From Cyanobium sp. NIES-981 (GTDB lineage: Bacteria > Cyanobacteriota > Cyanobacteriia > PCC-6307 > Cyanobiaceae): DNA of 64,000 nt. Positions within the stretch are counted from its first letter, which is position 1; each line of letters begins with the position of its first letter. Shown piece by piece: positions 10,357 to 20,130 of the stretch. Below the pieces are notes generated by a model, which searched no databases, was not told where the DNA came from, and was given only the letters and a program-made list of their open reading frames with translations. Location of the stretch: the NCBI RefSeq assembly GCF_900088535.1, contig NZ_LT578417.1:2232001-2296000 (forward strand). The letters run 5' to 3'. Made by a program: the position numbers and the translations under genes.

Positions 10357-12972
10357 TCACACCTCCGCCAGCACCTTCGCCTCCTCCTCGGCGCTCACCA
10401 CCCGGCCGGCATCCTCGAAGCCCTCGATCTGATCGAAGTTGAGGTAGCGGTAGAGCTCCGCGCCGTAGGGATCGATCTTCTCGGCCGCGATCGCCAGGTA
10501 CTCCTCCTTGCTGGGGATGCGGCCCAGCTGGGCACACACGGCCGCCAGTTCGGCGCTGCCCAGGTACACCTGGGCGCCGTTGCCGAGGCGGTTGTTGAAG
10601 TTGCGGGTGCTGGTGGAGAACACGGTGGTGTTGTCCTCCACGCGGGCCTGGTTGCCCATGCACAGGGAGCAGCCGGGCATCTCCATGCGCGACCCCGCCG
10701 CCTCGAAGATGGCGTAGTAGCCCTCTTCCTTGAGCTTCTCCTCGTCCATGCGGGTGGGGGGACACACCCACAGGCGGGCGGCGTTCTCGCCCTGGCCCTG
10801 CAGCACGTTGGCGGCGGCGCGGTAGTGGCCGATGTTGGTCATGCAGGAGCCGATGAACACCTCATCGATCGGCGCACCCGCCACCTCGCTCAGCGTCTTG
10901 ACGTTGTCGGGGTCGTTGGGGCAGGCCAGGATCGGCTCGGTGATCGCATCGAGATCGATCTCGATCACAGCGGCGTACTCCGCGTCCGGGTCGGCCTCCA
11001 TCAGTTGCGGATCGGCCAGCCAGGCCTCCATCGCCTTGATGCGGCGGGCCAGGGTGCGGGCATCGCCGTAGCCGCGGGCGATCATGTTCCTGAGCAGGGC
11101 CACGTTGCTGCGCAGGTACTCGCTCACCGTGTCCACCGAGAGCTTGATGGTGCTGCCGGCACAGGAGCGCTCGGCGGTCGCGTCTGTCAGTTCAAAGGCC
11201 TGCTCCAGCTTCAGATCGGGCAGGCCCTCGATCTCCATGATCCGGCCGTTGAACACGTTCTTCTTGCCCTCCTTGGCCACCGTGAGCAGCCCCTGCTGGA
11301 TCGCCACGTAGGGAATGGCGTTCACCACATCCCGCAGGGTCACCCCCGGCTGCAGCGCGCCGGAGAACTTCACCAGCACCGATTCCGGCATGTCCAGCGG
11401 CATGGCACCGATGGCGGCGGCGAAGGCCACCAGGCCCGAGCCGGCCGGGAAGGAGATGCCCAGGGGGAAACGGGTGTGGCTGTCACCGCCGGTGCCCACC
11501 GTGTCGGGCAGCAGCATGCGGTTGAGCCAGCTGTGGATGATGCCGTCGCCGGGGCGCAGGGCCACGCCGCCGCGGGAGCTGATGAAGTCGGGCAGTTCGG
11601 CGTGGGTCTTCAGGTCCACCGGCTTGGGGTAGGCGGCGGTGTGGCAGAAGCTCTGCATCACCAGATCGGCGCTGAAGCCCAGGCAGGCCAGCTCCTTCAT
11701 CTCGTCGCGGGTCATGGGCCCGGTGGTGTCCTGGGAGCCCACGGTGGTCATCAGCGGCTCGCAGCTGGTGCCGGGGCGCACGCCCGCCAGGCCGCAGGCC
11801 CTGCCCACCATCTTCTGGGCCAGGGTGAAGCCCTTGCCGGTGTCGGCCGGGGCCACCGGGCGGATGAACAGATCGGAAGGGGGCAGGCCCAGCTGCACGC
11901 GCACCTTGTCGGTGAGGGCGCGGCCGATCATCAGCGGGATGCGGCCGCCGGCGCGCACCTCATCGGTGATGGTGCTGGGCTTGAGTTCGAAGCGGGCCAC
12001 GATCTCGCCGGCCTTCGGCTCGCCGGCGGCCCGCTCGATCGTGCCGGCGTAGGGGCGGATCGTGATCACGTCGCCGGAGTTGAGGGCGCTCACGTCGCAC
12101 TCGATCGGCAGGGCGCCGGAGTCTTCGGCGGTGTTGAAGAAGATCGGCGCGATCTTGCCCCCCAGCACCACGCCGCCGCTGCGCTTGTTGGGCACGTGGG
12201 GGATGTCGGTGCCGGTGTGCCAGAGCACCGAGTTGATCGCCGATTTGCGGGAGCTGCCGGTGCCCACCACGTCGCCCACGTAGGCCACGGGGTGGCCCTT
12301 GCCCTTGAGCTCGGCGATCAGCGCCAGGCCGCCGGGCATGCGGGTCTCCAGCATCGCCGTGGCGTGCAGGGGGATGTCCGGCCGGGTGGTGGCGTGGGTG
12401 GCCGGCGAGAGGTCGTCGGTGTTCGTCTCTCCCTCCACCTTGAACACCGTCACGGTGATCTCGGCGGGCAGCTCCGGCTTGGCGGTGAACCACTCCGCGG
12501 CGGCCCAGCTGTCCACCACCTGCTTCGCCCAGGGGTTGGTCTCGGCCAGCTCCAGCACGTCGTGGAAGGCGTCGTAGACCAGCAGCGTGCGGCTCAGACC
12601 CTCGGCGGCGGCCGCGGCGATGGTGGCGTCGCCGCTGGAGAGCAGCTCGATCAGGGCGCCCACGTTGTAGCCGCCGATCATGGTGGCCAGCAGCCGCACC
12701 GCCTCCACCGGGCTCAGCAGGGGACTGGTGGCGGTGCCCCTGGCCACGCCGCTCAGCCAGCCGGCCTTCACGTAGGCCGCCTCATCCACCCCCGGCGGAA
12801 TCCGCTCGCTGAGCAGGTGCAGCAGGAAGGTTTCCTCGCCTGCCGGCGGCGCCTCCAGCAGCTCGGTGAGGGCCTGGGTCTGCTCGGCCGTGAGGGGCAG
12901 GGCCGGGATTCCCTGGGCTTCCCGCTCGGCGGCGGCGACGCGGTAGCTGGAGAGAAAGGTGTCTGCGGCCAT
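10357..12972 (-). CDS. acnB: Bifunctional aconitate hydratase 2 / 2-methylisocitrate dehydratase
   Basis: [4Fe-4S] enzyme interconverting citrate and isocitrate in the cytoplasm. The 871-residue length and domain order are those of AcnB: an N-terminal HEAT-like domain, then the swivel domain, then the catalytic domain with cluster cysteines (including [11 protein letters not shown] near residue 775). The ATG at 12972 is the natural start. It is divergent from the DAHP synthase gene, with 125 bases between starts, and the CLC gene follows closely. Confidence 0.97.
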   Translation of the reverse strand: MAADTFLSSYRVAAAEREAQGIPALPLTAEQTQALTELLEAPPAGEETFLLHLLSERIPPGVDEAAYVKAGWLSGVARGTATSPLLSPVEAVRLLATMIGGYNVGALIELLSSGDATIAAAAAEGLSRTLLVYDAFHDVLELAETNPWAKQVVDSWAAAEWFTAKPELPAEITVTVFKVEGETNTDDLSPATHATTRPDIPLHATAMLETRMPGGLALIAELKGKGHPVAYVGDVVGTGSSRKSAINSVLWHTGTDIPHVPNKRSGGVVLGGKIAPIFFNTAEDSGALPIECDVSALNSGDVITIRPYAGTIERAAGEPKAGEIVARFELKPSTITDEVRAGGRIPLMIGRALTDKVRVQLGLPPSDLFIRPVAPADTGKGFTLAQKMVGRACGLAGVRPGTSCEPLMTTVGSQDTTGPMTRDEMKELACLGFSADLVMQSFCHTAAYPKPVDLKTHAELPDFISSRGGVALRPGDGIIHSWLNRMLLPDTVGTGGDSHTRFPLGISFPAGSGLVAFAAAIGAMPLDMPESVLVKFSGALQPGVTLRDVVNAIPYVAIQQGLLTVAKEGKKNVFNGRIMEIEGLPDLKLEQAFELTDATAERSCAGSTIKLSVDTVSEYLRSNVALLRNMIARGYGDARTLARRIKAMEAWLADPQLMEADPDAEYAAVIEIDLDAITEPILACPNDPDNVKTLSEVAGAPIDEVFIGSCMTNIGHYRAAANVLQGQGENAARLWVCPPTRMDEEKLKEEGYYAIFEAAGSRMEMPGCSLCMGNQARVEDNTTVFSTSTRNFNNRLGNGAQVYLGSAELAAVCAQLGRIPSKEEYLAIAAEKIDPYGAELYRYLNFDQIEGFEDAGRVVSAEEEAKVLAEV

Positions 12973-13097
12973 GCCCTACAAGGTCGATCTGCCTTCCATT
13001 GTTCTGGTCGGCGCTGCCGGTTGTTGGTGTGCGCTGTTGCAAATGGCCCCTGTCTAGGGTGGAGGGTCACTTTGTCCTTCCTGCGCAGCGTCCTCCC

Positions 13098-14180
13098 ATG
13101 CATGCCTCCACCAGCGATCTCCATGTGGTGGAAACCCGCCCCCTGGTGGCGCCCGCCCTGCTGCACCGGGAACTGCCCATCGGTGAGCGTTCCGCCACCA
13201 CCGTTCAGCAGGCCCGGGAGCGGGTCAAGGCGATCCTGCATGGGCGCGACCACCGGCTTCTGGTGATCGTCGGTCCGTGCTCGGTGCACGACGTGTCGGC
13301 GGCGAAGGAGTACGCCGGCCGGATTGCTGCGCTGCAGCAGCGCCATCGCTCCGAGCTGGAAGTGGTGATGCGGGTGTACTTCGAGAAGCCACGCACCACC
13401 GTGGGTTGGAAAGGCCTGATCAACGACCCCCACCTCGACGGCAGCTACGACATCAACACCGGCCTGCGGCTGGCCCGTGAGCTGCTCCTGCACGTGGCCG
13501 AACTCGGACTGCCGGCGGCCACCGAGCTGCTCGATCCGATCGTGCCCCAGTACATCGCCGATCTGATCAGCTGGACGGCCATCGGCGCCCGTACCACCGA
13601 AAGCCAGACCCATCGCGAGATGGCCTCGGGTCTGTCGATGCCGATCGGCTTCAAGAACGGCACGGACGGCACGATCGCCACCGCCATCAACGCCGTGGAA
13701 GCAGCCGCCCGTTCCCACCATTTCCTGGGCATCAACCAGGACGGCTACGCCTCGATCATCACCACCACGGGCAATCCCGATGGTCATCTGGTGCTGCGAG
13801 GCGGCAAGGGCGGCACCAACTACCACCCCGAGGCGATCGAGACGGCCGCCCTGGCCCTCGAGGCCGCCGGCCTGCCGTCACGGCTGATGGTGGATTGCAG
13901 CCACGGCAACTCCAACAAGGACTACCGCCGCCAGACCGAGGTGGCGGCCCGGGTGGCCGACCAGGTGGCTGGCGGCAGCCGGCACGTGATGGGGGTGATG
14001 CTGGAAAGCCATCTGGTGGCGGGCCAGCAGCCGATCCCCTCGGATCTGGCCCAGCTCACCTACGGCCAGAGCATCACCGATGCCTGCATCGATCTCGACA
14101 CCACCGAAGCCGTGCTTGCCCAACTGGCGGCGGCGGTTCGGGCCACCGCGAGCGGGCCAGTGCCGATGGTGCTTGCCTGA
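13098..14180 (+). CDS. aroG: 3-deoxy-7-phosphoheptulonate synthase (class I DAHP synthase)
   Basis: First step of the shikimate pathway, condensing PEP with erythrose 4-phosphate. The 360-residue protein has LLVIVGPCSVHD, FEKPRTTVGWKGLINDP, GARTTESQTHREMASGLS and MVDCSHGNSNKDY, all characteristic of the AroFGH class. The ATG at 13098 is chosen over upstream frame extension because it leaves a normal-length N-terminus. Which of AroF, AroG or AroH feedback types applies cannot be decided, so the symbol is by class. Confidence 0.93.
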   Translation: MHASTSDLHVVETRPLVAPALLHRELPIGERSATTVQQARERVKAILHGRDHRLLVIVGPCSVHDVSAAKEYAGRIAALQQRHRSELEVVMRVYFEKPRTTVGWKGLINDPHLDGSYDINTGLRLARELLLHVAELGLPAATELLDPIVPQYIADLISWTAIGARTTESQTHREMASGLSMPIGFKNGTDGTIATAINAVEAAARSHHFLGINQDGYASIITTTGNPDGHLVLRGGKGGTNYHPEAIETAALALEAAGLPSRLMVDCSHGNSNKDYRRQTEVAARVADQVAGGSRHVMGVMLESHLVAGQQPIPSDLAQLTYGQSITDACIDLDTTEAVLAQLAAAVRATASGPVPMVLA

Positions 14181-14187
14181 CGCCACC

Positions 14188-14271
14188 CCGGAGCAAGGCT
14201 CCGGAGCACGCCGTGGCCAGCCGAACGGACTGGCCCGTTGAAGATAACTGGCACTCGGAAACTTCGAGTGC
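14188..14271. repeat. Cluster of three perfect hairpins downstream of DAHP synthase
   Basis: In the 182-base gap before the next gene, CCGGAGC/GCTCCGG (14188-14204) is followed by a GGCCAG/CTGGCC stem (about 14215-14234) and by GCACTCG/CGAGTGC (14251-14271, loop GAAACTT). None is followed by a T-run, so they are not clear intrinsic terminators. They could stabilise the aroG 3' end or structure the leader of the next gene. Confidence 0.45.
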
Positions 14272-14362
14272 TAAGTGTTACGCCTGCAACGAACTGTTCC
14301 TGCTGAACGGATTCCTTTGACGGTCTCCATAGGGTTGTTGGCGACGTCTCTGAAGGTCAGCC

Positions 14363-14686
14363 GTGACCTACCTCCTCCAGTTCTGCGGTCTGAGTGATCC
14401 TCTGCAGGTGTTCTATCTGGAGCAGTCACGGGGGCCAGCGTTTGCCGGCTTCCGGCCCCTTCAGCTCGATGAGTTGCTGAGCTGGGCCCAGACGATCGGT
14501 CAGCAGCGCGCATGGGACGGCGGTGCCCTTCACAACACCGTGCTTCAGGCCTGGATGGAGCGGGCCGATCTGATCAGGCAGTGGCAGCTGCGACTGCGGG
14601 AGGAGCCCAGCGATCGCCTGATGGTGGCCGGCCTCGGAACAGCCGCTGACTGGGAGCGCCGCTGCGAAGACCTGCTCACGGCCTGA
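14363..14686 (+). CDS. Hypothetical protein, 107 residues
   Basis: Family not recognised. The GTG start at 14363 has AAGG about 6 bases upstream. The protein is Trp- and Gln-rich, acidic and apparently soluble, with segments such as LQLDELLSWAQTIGQQ and DWERRCEDLLTA suggesting a small helical protein. There is no signal peptide or metal motif. Codon use matches the neighbours, which supports a real gene. It is convergent with the phytol-kinase-like gene. Confidence 0.6.
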   Translation: MTYLLQFCGLSDPLQVFYLEQSRGPAFAGFRPLQLDELLSWAQTIGQQRAWDGGALHNTVLQAWMERADLIRQWQLRLREEPSDRLMVAGLGTAADWERRCEDLLTA

Positions 14687-14746
14687 GTCGCATCCGTCGC
14701 ATGGTTGCTGCCCGGGTCTCCCTCCGCTCGCTGCGGGCTGCTGGCG

Positions 14747-15424
14747 TCAGGCCAGGGCCTGCCACAGCCAGGCCACGCCCAGCGGAACGGTGAGGTTGTC
14801 CACCCCGGCCACACCCACCTGCTCCAGCAGGGTGGCGGCGATGGCGATGCCCACCAGCCCCGGCCATGCCGGGCCGGCGGCCAGCGAGGCCAGCAGCACC
14901 AGCACCACCGTGCTGGCGCTGGCCATCACGGCCGTGCCCAGCAGGGAGCGCCGCTGGCCGAAGACGGTCCAGCTCGGTGAGATCCACACGGGGCCCAGGA
15001 GTCCCGCCAGGCCGTCGCCCACGGCCATGACCAGCACGCCCGCCGCGACGGTGGCCGGCCGCTCGGGCCACCAGATCCAGAGCAGCAGGGTGATGGAGGC
15101 CCCATAGGCGACGGTGCCGTAGCTGGGGCGGCCCACATCCTCCACGGCCGGCAGCACCCTGAAGCGGTGGTTCAGCGCTGCCAGCAGGGTCACCAGAGTG
15201 GCGGCCGGGATCGCGATGTCGCGCGCAATGCCCATGGCCCAGGCCATGGGCACCACGAGGCCGGTGCCGATGTGCACCAGCTTGCGGCTCCATTCCCGCC
15301 GCTTCGGGCTTGCCTCGGCATCCCAGCAGCGGCGCAGCTGGATGGCCGCGATGGAGAGAACCGCGAGCCAACCGGACACCGCCAGCACACCGGCCAGCTG
15401 CTGCTGCCAACCCTGCACCCTCAA
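14747..15424 (-). CDS. Phytol kinase-like / SEC59-DGK1-VTE5 family membrane protein
   Basis: A 225-residue integral membrane protein with about six hydrophobic segments. Near the N-terminus is RKLVHIGTGL, and mid-protein is VMAVGDGLAGLLG, the two hallmarks of the CTP-dependent prenol/dolichol kinase family that includes cyanobacterial phytol kinase. It probably phosphorylates phytol released from chlorophyll for tocopherol or chlorophyll salvage; substrate is inferred from family. The start is TTG 15424 or the GTG two codons on. Confidence 0.75.
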   Translation of the reverse strand: MRVQGWQQQLAGVLAVSGWLAVLSIAAIQLRRCWDAEASPKRREWSRKLVHIGTGLVVPMAWAMGIARDIAIPAATLVTLLAALNHRFRVLPAVEDVGRPSYGTVAYGASITLLLWIWWPERPATVAAGVLVMAVGDGLAGLLGPVWISPSWTVFGQRRSLLGTAVMASASTVVLVLLASLAAGPAWPGLVGIAIAATLLEQVGVAGVDNLTVPLGVAWLWQALA

Positions 15425-15464
15425 CCCCGCATGGTCAGGCGATCAAGCGGACAAGGCACCGGGA

Positions 15465-16448
15465 TCAGGCGACCTGCTGGTAGTTGCTCATCAGCCGCAG
15501 CTTCATGATCGCCTTGGCTTCCAGCTGACGCACCCGTTCGCGGGACACGTTGATCAGACGGCCGATCTCGGCGAGGGTGAGCGGTTCTGAGCCCTCCAGG
15601 CCGAAGCGCAGCTTGATGATCTTCTGCTCCCGCTCGTTCAGCTGGGAGAGCCAGGCACCCAGATGCTCCTTCTGGATGTGGCGGTCCATGGAGTCGAAGT
15701 GCTCATTGCTGGCCGGATCGGCAATCAGCTCGCCGAGGGTGCTGCGGTCTTCATCGCCGCGGGCGTGGGCATCGAGGGAGGCGCAGGGGGCGCTCTGGGC
15801 CATCAGTTCCTCGAGTTCCTCGGGGCGCATGTCCATGGCATGGGAGAGCTCCAGCCGGTTGGGCTGGCGGCCCAGGCGGTGGGAGAGCTCCCGGGTGATG
15901 CGCCGCATCTTGGAGAGCTTCTCACTGATGTGAATCGGCAGGCGAATGGTGCGGGCGCTGTTGTCGATGGCCCGGGTCATCCCCTGACGGATCCACCAGT
16001 AGGCGTAGGTGGAGAATTTGTACCCCATGGCAGGGTCGAATTTGTCGACCGCCCGCTCCAGGCCGATGGCTCCTTCCTGAACGAGATCCAGCAGCTCCAG
16101 GCCCTGGTTCTGGTATTTCTTCGCCACGCTCACCACCAGCCGGAGGTTCGCCGCCATCATGCGGTCGCGGGCCCGCTGGGCCATCCTGATCTGGCGCTTG
16201 TGCTTCGGGGTCAGTTCCTCAAGTGGCATCTCCTGCAGGCGCTTGCCAGCCTGCACGTGATGCGCTAGCTCGATTTCTTCGGCCGGTGTGAGAAGTGGCA
16301 CACGGCCAATGTTGCTGAGATACCAGCCAATGGAGTCGGCGCTCAGGCGACCTGTGTGACGCGGTCCCGTGCTGCGGGAACCGGAAGCTGTTGTCGATGA
16401 AGCGGCCTTCCTGACGTTCATGAGAGTAACGCCAGAGGCGGACTGCAT
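15465..16448 (-). CDS. RNA polymerase sigma factor, RpoD-like (group 2)
   Basis: A 327-residue sigma70-family protein. Region 1.2 (SIGWYLSNIGRVPLL), region 2 with the -10 recognition segment FSTYAYWWIRQGMTRAIDN, region 3, and region 4.2 helix-turn-helix LAEIGRLINVSRERVRQLEAKA are all complete. There is no long acidic region 1.1, which marks a group 2, non-primary sigma factor as in cyanobacterial SigB/C/D/E types. ATG 16448 is chosen; 16421 is an alternative, and an upstream in-frame extension does not look like sigma. The 167-base A/T-richer region upstream should hold its promoter. Confidence 0.92.
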   Translation of the reverse strand: MQSASGVTLMNVRKAASSTTASGSRSTGPRHTGRLSADSIGWYLSNIGRVPLLTPAEEIELAHHVQAGKRLQEMPLEELTPKHKRQIRMAQRARDRMMAANLRLVVSVAKKYQNQGLELLDLVQEGAIGLERAVDKFDPAMGYKFSTYAYWWIRQGMTRAIDNSARTIRLPIHISEKLSKMRRITRELSHRLGRQPNRLELSHAMDMRPEELEELMAQSAPCASLDAHARGDEDRSTLGELIADPASNEHFDSMDRHIQKEHLGAWLSQLNEREQKIIKLRFGLEGSEPLTLAEIGRLINVSRERVRQLEAKAIMKLRLMSNYQQVA

Positions 16449-16615
16449 AGGCGTCCCCACACCCGTGCCTCCGAATTTGAATGTGCGCGGAATGTAGCAC
16501 TGCTGGCCAGGAAGCAACGGTATGAATTGGAAGACTTTCTGGATAGCCACATTCGAGGCGATTTTGGTGTCAATCGCTGCGTTTTGTGTGTTTCACTCCG
16601 TTTGCATCGTGTGGT

Positions 16616-18763
16616 TCAGCGCACCGTCGTCAGGCCGCCCCGCCACTGGCGCATGAGGGTCGCTTGGGCCCTCTGGCCTTCGTCGTCGCTGTGCTGCTGC
16701 TGTTCGAAGCTTCCATCGCCCCGCATGTGCCATGCCCCTGCGTCGTTCAGGTAGAGCGCCAGCACACCCTCCAGGTGCTGGCGCAGGGTGGGATCCTCCA
16801 CCGGTGCCACGGCCTCGACGCGCCGGTCCAGGTTGCGTGTCATCCAGTCGGCGCTGCCCAGATAGAGCTCCGGTTCGCCGGCATTGCCGAACCAGAACAG
16901 GCGCGAGTGTTCCAGCAGATGGCCGATCACACTCACCACGTGGATGTGCTCACTGATGCCGGGCAGCCCGGGCCGCAGGCTGCACATGCCCCGCACCACC
17001 AGATCAATGGTCACTCCAGCCTGGGAAGCCTCGTAGAGCAGGGCGATGATGGCCGGGTCCACGAGCGAATTCATCTTCGCCTGAATGTGTCCTTCCCGGC
17101 CGGCGCGGGCGTGCTCGATCTCCCGCCGGATCAGGGATTCCATGCGGCTGCGCAGGCTTACCGGGGCCACCAGAAGTTTGCGGAAGCTCTGCTGCTTGGA
17201 GAAGCCCGTGAGGTAGTTGAACAGCTCCACCAGATCGGCACCGAAGTCAGGTCGGGCCGTGAGCAGCCCGAAGTCGGTGTAAAGGCTTGAGGTCTTGGCG
17301 TTGTAGTTGCCAGTGCCGATGTGCACGTAGCTGTTGAGACGCTCTTTTTCCTTCCGCACCACCAGCAGGATCTTGGTGTGGGTTTTCAACCCGATCACCC
17401 CATACACCACGTGCACGCCCGATCCTTCCAGCCGTCTGGCCCACTGAATGTTGTTGTCTTCGTCGAAGCGGGCCTTCAGTTCCACCAGGGCCATCACCTG
17501 CTTGCCGTTCTCGGCGGCCCGGATCAGTGCCGACACCACCGCCGAGTCCTTGGAGGTGCGGTAGAGGGTCATCTTGATGGCCAGCACCGAGGGGTCGTCG
17601 GCGGCCTGGCTGAGGAATTCCTCCACGGAGGTGGAGAACAGGTCGTAGGGGTGCTGCAGCAGCACATCGCCGCGGCGGATCACCGAAAAGATGCTCTCGA
17701 ATTCCTCGGCCTTGATCGAGCCATCCTCCAGCAGGCTCTTCTGGGCCCTGGCCAGCACGGGGGCGGTGCGTCCCTTGAAGGGGGGAGCCTTGAGCTGGGG
17801 CAGGGGCACGGCCATCAGGCTCATCAGGTCATCGAGGCCGAGTGGCCCGTTGATCCGGTACACGTCCTGCGGTTCCACCGTGGTGCCTTCCATCAGCAGC
17901 TCCACCACCGAGTCCGGCATTTCGTCGGCCACCTCCAGCCGCACCACCTCGCCGCCGCGCCGCCGCTTGCGCAGGCCCTCCTCCAGGGCCTCCATCAGAT
18001 CGTCGGCCTCCAGATCCCGCAATTCGAGGTCGGCATCGCGGGTGACCCGGAAGAAGTAGTGCCCCTCCACACTCATGCCGGGAAACAGCAGGGACAGGTT
18101 GAAGGCCACCACCTGCTCGAGGGGCACCGCGGTGAACACGGGCGCGGGATGGCGCGCACTCAGCTCCGTGGGGATCTGCACGAACCGGGGCAGGTTCTTC
18201 TGGGGCACCTTGACCCGGGCGAACTCCTGCTGACCCGTGTCGGGGTCGCGCACCAGCGCGGCCACATTGAGGCTCAGGTTGCTGATGAAGGGGAAGGGGT
18301 GGGACGGGTCCACCGCCAGGGGGGTGAGCACCGGAAAGATGGCGCTGCGGAAATACTCATCCACCCAGTGCCGCTGGGCGTCGTTGAGGTTGGCGTAGTC
18401 GAGCAGCAGCAGGCCGTATTCGGCCAGGTGGCTTTTCAGCGAGTGGCGGTAGTGCTGCTGCTGGAGTTCCAGCAGGGGCCGCAGCTTGGTCTGGATGGCC
18501 TGCAGCTGCTGCTGGGGGGTGAGTCCGTCGTCGCTGAGGCTGCTCACGCCCGCCTCCACCTGGGACTTCAGGGAGGCCACCCTCACCATGAAGAATTCAT
18601 CGAGGTTGTTGCTGAAGATCGCACTGAACTTCGCCTGCTCCAGCAGGGGGGTGCGCTCATCGAGGGCCTGGGCCAGCACCCGGTAGTTGAAATCGATCCA
18701 GCTCAGCTCCCGGTTGATGTAGAGCTCGGGAGGAACCGTGGGCGCGGGTTGGGCAGAAACCAT
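16616..18763 (-). CDS. ppk: Polyphosphate kinase 1
   Basis: Membrane-associated enzyme making polyphosphate from ATP. The 715-residue length is standard. Conserved parts include LYINRELSWIDFNYRVL at the N-terminus, SNNLDEFFMVRVA, and the HIGTGNYNAKTSSLY segment carrying an active-site His. Both phospholipase-D-like C-terminal domains are present. The last 35 residues are Gln/Arg-rich and variable. It lies 30 bases after the MFS gene on the same strand. Confidence 0.96.
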   Translation of the reverse strand: MVSAQPAPTVPPELYINRELSWIDFNYRVLAQALDERTPLLEQAKFSAIFSNNLDEFFMVRVASLKSQVEAGVSSLSDDGLTPQQQLQAIQTKLRPLLELQQQHYRHSLKSHLAEYGLLLLDYANLNDAQRHWVDEYFRSAIFPVLTPLAVDPSHPFPFISNLSLNVAALVRDPDTGQQEFARVKVPQKNLPRFVQIPTELSARHPAPVFTAVPLEQVVAFNLSLLFPGMSVEGHYFFRVTRDADLELRDLEADDLMEALEEGLRKRRRGGEVVRLEVADEMPDSVVELLMEGTTVEPQDVYRINGPLGLDDLMSLMAVPLPQLKAPPFKGRTAPVLARAQKSLLEDGSIKAEEFESIFSVIRRGDVLLQHPYDLFSTSVEEFLSQAADDPSVLAIKMTLYRTSKDSAVVSALIRAAENGKQVMALVELKARFDEDNNIQWARRLEGSGVHVVYGVIGLKTHTKILLVVRKEKERLNSYVHIGTGNYNAKTSSLYTDFGLLTARPDFGADLVELFNYLTGFSKQQSFRKLLVAPVSLRSRMESLIRREIEHARAGREGHIQAKMNSLVDPAIIALLYEASQAGVTIDLVVRGMCSLRPGLPGISEHIHVVSVIGHLLEHSRLFWFGNAGEPELYLGSADWMTRNLDRRVEAVAPVEDPTLRQHLEGVLALYLNDAGAWHMRGDGSFEQQQHSDDEGQRAQATLMRQWRGGLTTVR

Positions 18764-18793
18764 CCCAGCAACGTAGCAATCGCGGTCGGTGTC

Positions 18794-20056
18794 TCAGGTC
18801 ACCTCGGCCCGGGGCCCGGCCTGGCCAGGCAGCCCCCCGGCCACCAGCAGCACCACCCCGGCCATCAGGGTGATGCCCAGCCAGAACGGGCTCTTCCAGC
18901 TGATCGTTTCGTAGACCAGGCCCGCCAGGGGTGGACCGATGAATCCCGCCAGGCTCTGGAGCCCCTGCAGGCTGCCCAGGGCCGCGCCCTGGCCGGCGTC
19001 GTTCAGCCGCCGCGACACCAGGGCCCGCAGGCAGGGGGTGACCAGGCCGGTGCCCAGGGCGAGCAGGGCCACACCGCTGAACACCAGCACCTTCGCCGTG
19101 GCCGGTGCCGCCACGGCGATCAGCAGGCAGCCGGCGATCACGAACCCCAGGCCCGCCAGGCTGAGCCTCCATTCGCCCAGGCGTTTCACCAACGGACCGA
19201 TCAGTCCCCCCTGCACCACCGTGGCCACCACCCCCACCACCAGGAAGGCGGCGCCGGCCAGACCGGGCCCCCAGTCGAAGGCCTGCTTGAAGTAGAGCAC
19301 CAGCACGGCTGTGAAGCCGCTGAAGCCCAGAAAGAACAGAAAGAAGGCGCTGCACAGGCGCCGCACCCGCGGGTCGCGCAACACCCGGGCCAGGGGACTG
19401 AAGGGCTGCAGATCCCGTTTGCGCGGCAGCGGCAACCGTGCCTGCGGTGGGTGGGTTTCCGGCAGCACCCCCACCACCAGCAGCAGGTTGAGCACGGCGA
19501 TCGCCACGGCGATCAGCAGCGGCAGCATCACGTTGATCCGCCCCAGCAGCCCCCCCATGGCGGGCCCGAGGATGAACCCCAGCCCGAAGGCCACGCCGAT
19601 CAGGCCGAACGCCTTGGCGCGGCGTTCCGGCGGCGTGATGTCCGCCAGCACCGCACTGGCGGTGGCGGCGGTGCCGCCGCTCACGCCATCGATCAGCCGG
19701 CCGAGGAAGAGCAGGCCCAGGGGCAGGCTGCTGCCGCTGACCCAGGCCACGGACGCCCAGTCGATCGAGAGGGTGAGGGCGAACAGCCCCAGGCCCAGCA
19801 CCGATCCGGCCACGCAGCCGGCGATCACCGGCTTGCGTCCGTAGTGGTCGCTGAGGGCTCCGATCAGCGGTGTGAAACCGAACTGCGCCAGGGCATAGCT
19901 GCCGGCGAGCAGGCCGATGATGCGGCCGTCATTGCTGAAGCTGGCGAGCAGGAAGGGCAGCAGCGGGAAGATGAGCGACTCACTGAGGCGATCGTTCAGC
20001 AGGGTGAGAAACGCGCAGAAGAGCGTCGAGGAGCGTGAGCGCTGCGAGCTGGCCAC
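18794..20056 (-). CDS. MFS transporter, TetA-like DHA1 family
   Basis: Inner-membrane secondary transporter of 420 residues with about 12 transmembrane segments. The loop 2-3 signature GALSDHYGRKPV and the helix-4/5 region GRLIDGVSGGT place it among drug:H+ antiporter-1 proteins similar to TetA. The substrate is unknown; export of a metabolite or xenobiotic is the family norm. It is divergent from sps, with a strong palindrome between the two starts. Confidence 0.85.
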   Translation of the reverse strand: MASSQRSRSSTLFCAFLTLLNDRLSESLIFPLLPFLLASFSNDGRIIGLLAGSYALAQFGFTPLIGALSDHYGRKPVIAGCVAGSVLGLGLFALTLSIDWASVAWVSGSSLPLGLLFLGRLIDGVSGGTAATASAVLADITPPERRAKAFGLIGVAFGLGFILGPAMGGLLGRINVMLPLLIAVAIAVLNLLLVVGVLPETHPPQARLPLPRKRDLQPFSPLARVLRDPRVRRLCSAFFLFFLGFSGFTAVLVLYFKQAFDWGPGLAGAAFLVVGVVATVVQGGLIGPLVKRLGEWRLSLAGLGFVIAGCLLIAVAAPATAKVLVFSGVALLALGTGLVTPCLRALVSRRLNDAGQGAALGSLQGLQSLAGFIGPPLAGLVYETISWKSPFWLGITLMAGVVLLVAGGLPGQAGPRAEVT

Positions 20057-20097
20057 AGAAGCGGGCAGGGGGGGATCTCACCCTCCCATGGGCGCCG

Positions 20098-20122
20098 CTC
20101 AGCGGTCGCTGCGACCGCTGAG
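20098..20122. promoter_or_regulatory. Perfect 11-bp inverted repeat between MFS gene and sps
   Basis: CTCAGCGGTCG and CGACCGCTGAG are separated by CTG. The element sits in the 74-base gap between divergent starts, so it can be a dimeric operator for either gene or a hairpin in the sps leader just before its start. No T-run follows, so it is not a terminator. Confidence 0.5.
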
Positions 20123-20130
20123 CCACCGGC

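Noticed and set aside
14188-14204. Hairpin after DAHP synthase as a terminator
   Set aside because: The stem is good but no T-run follows on the plus strand.
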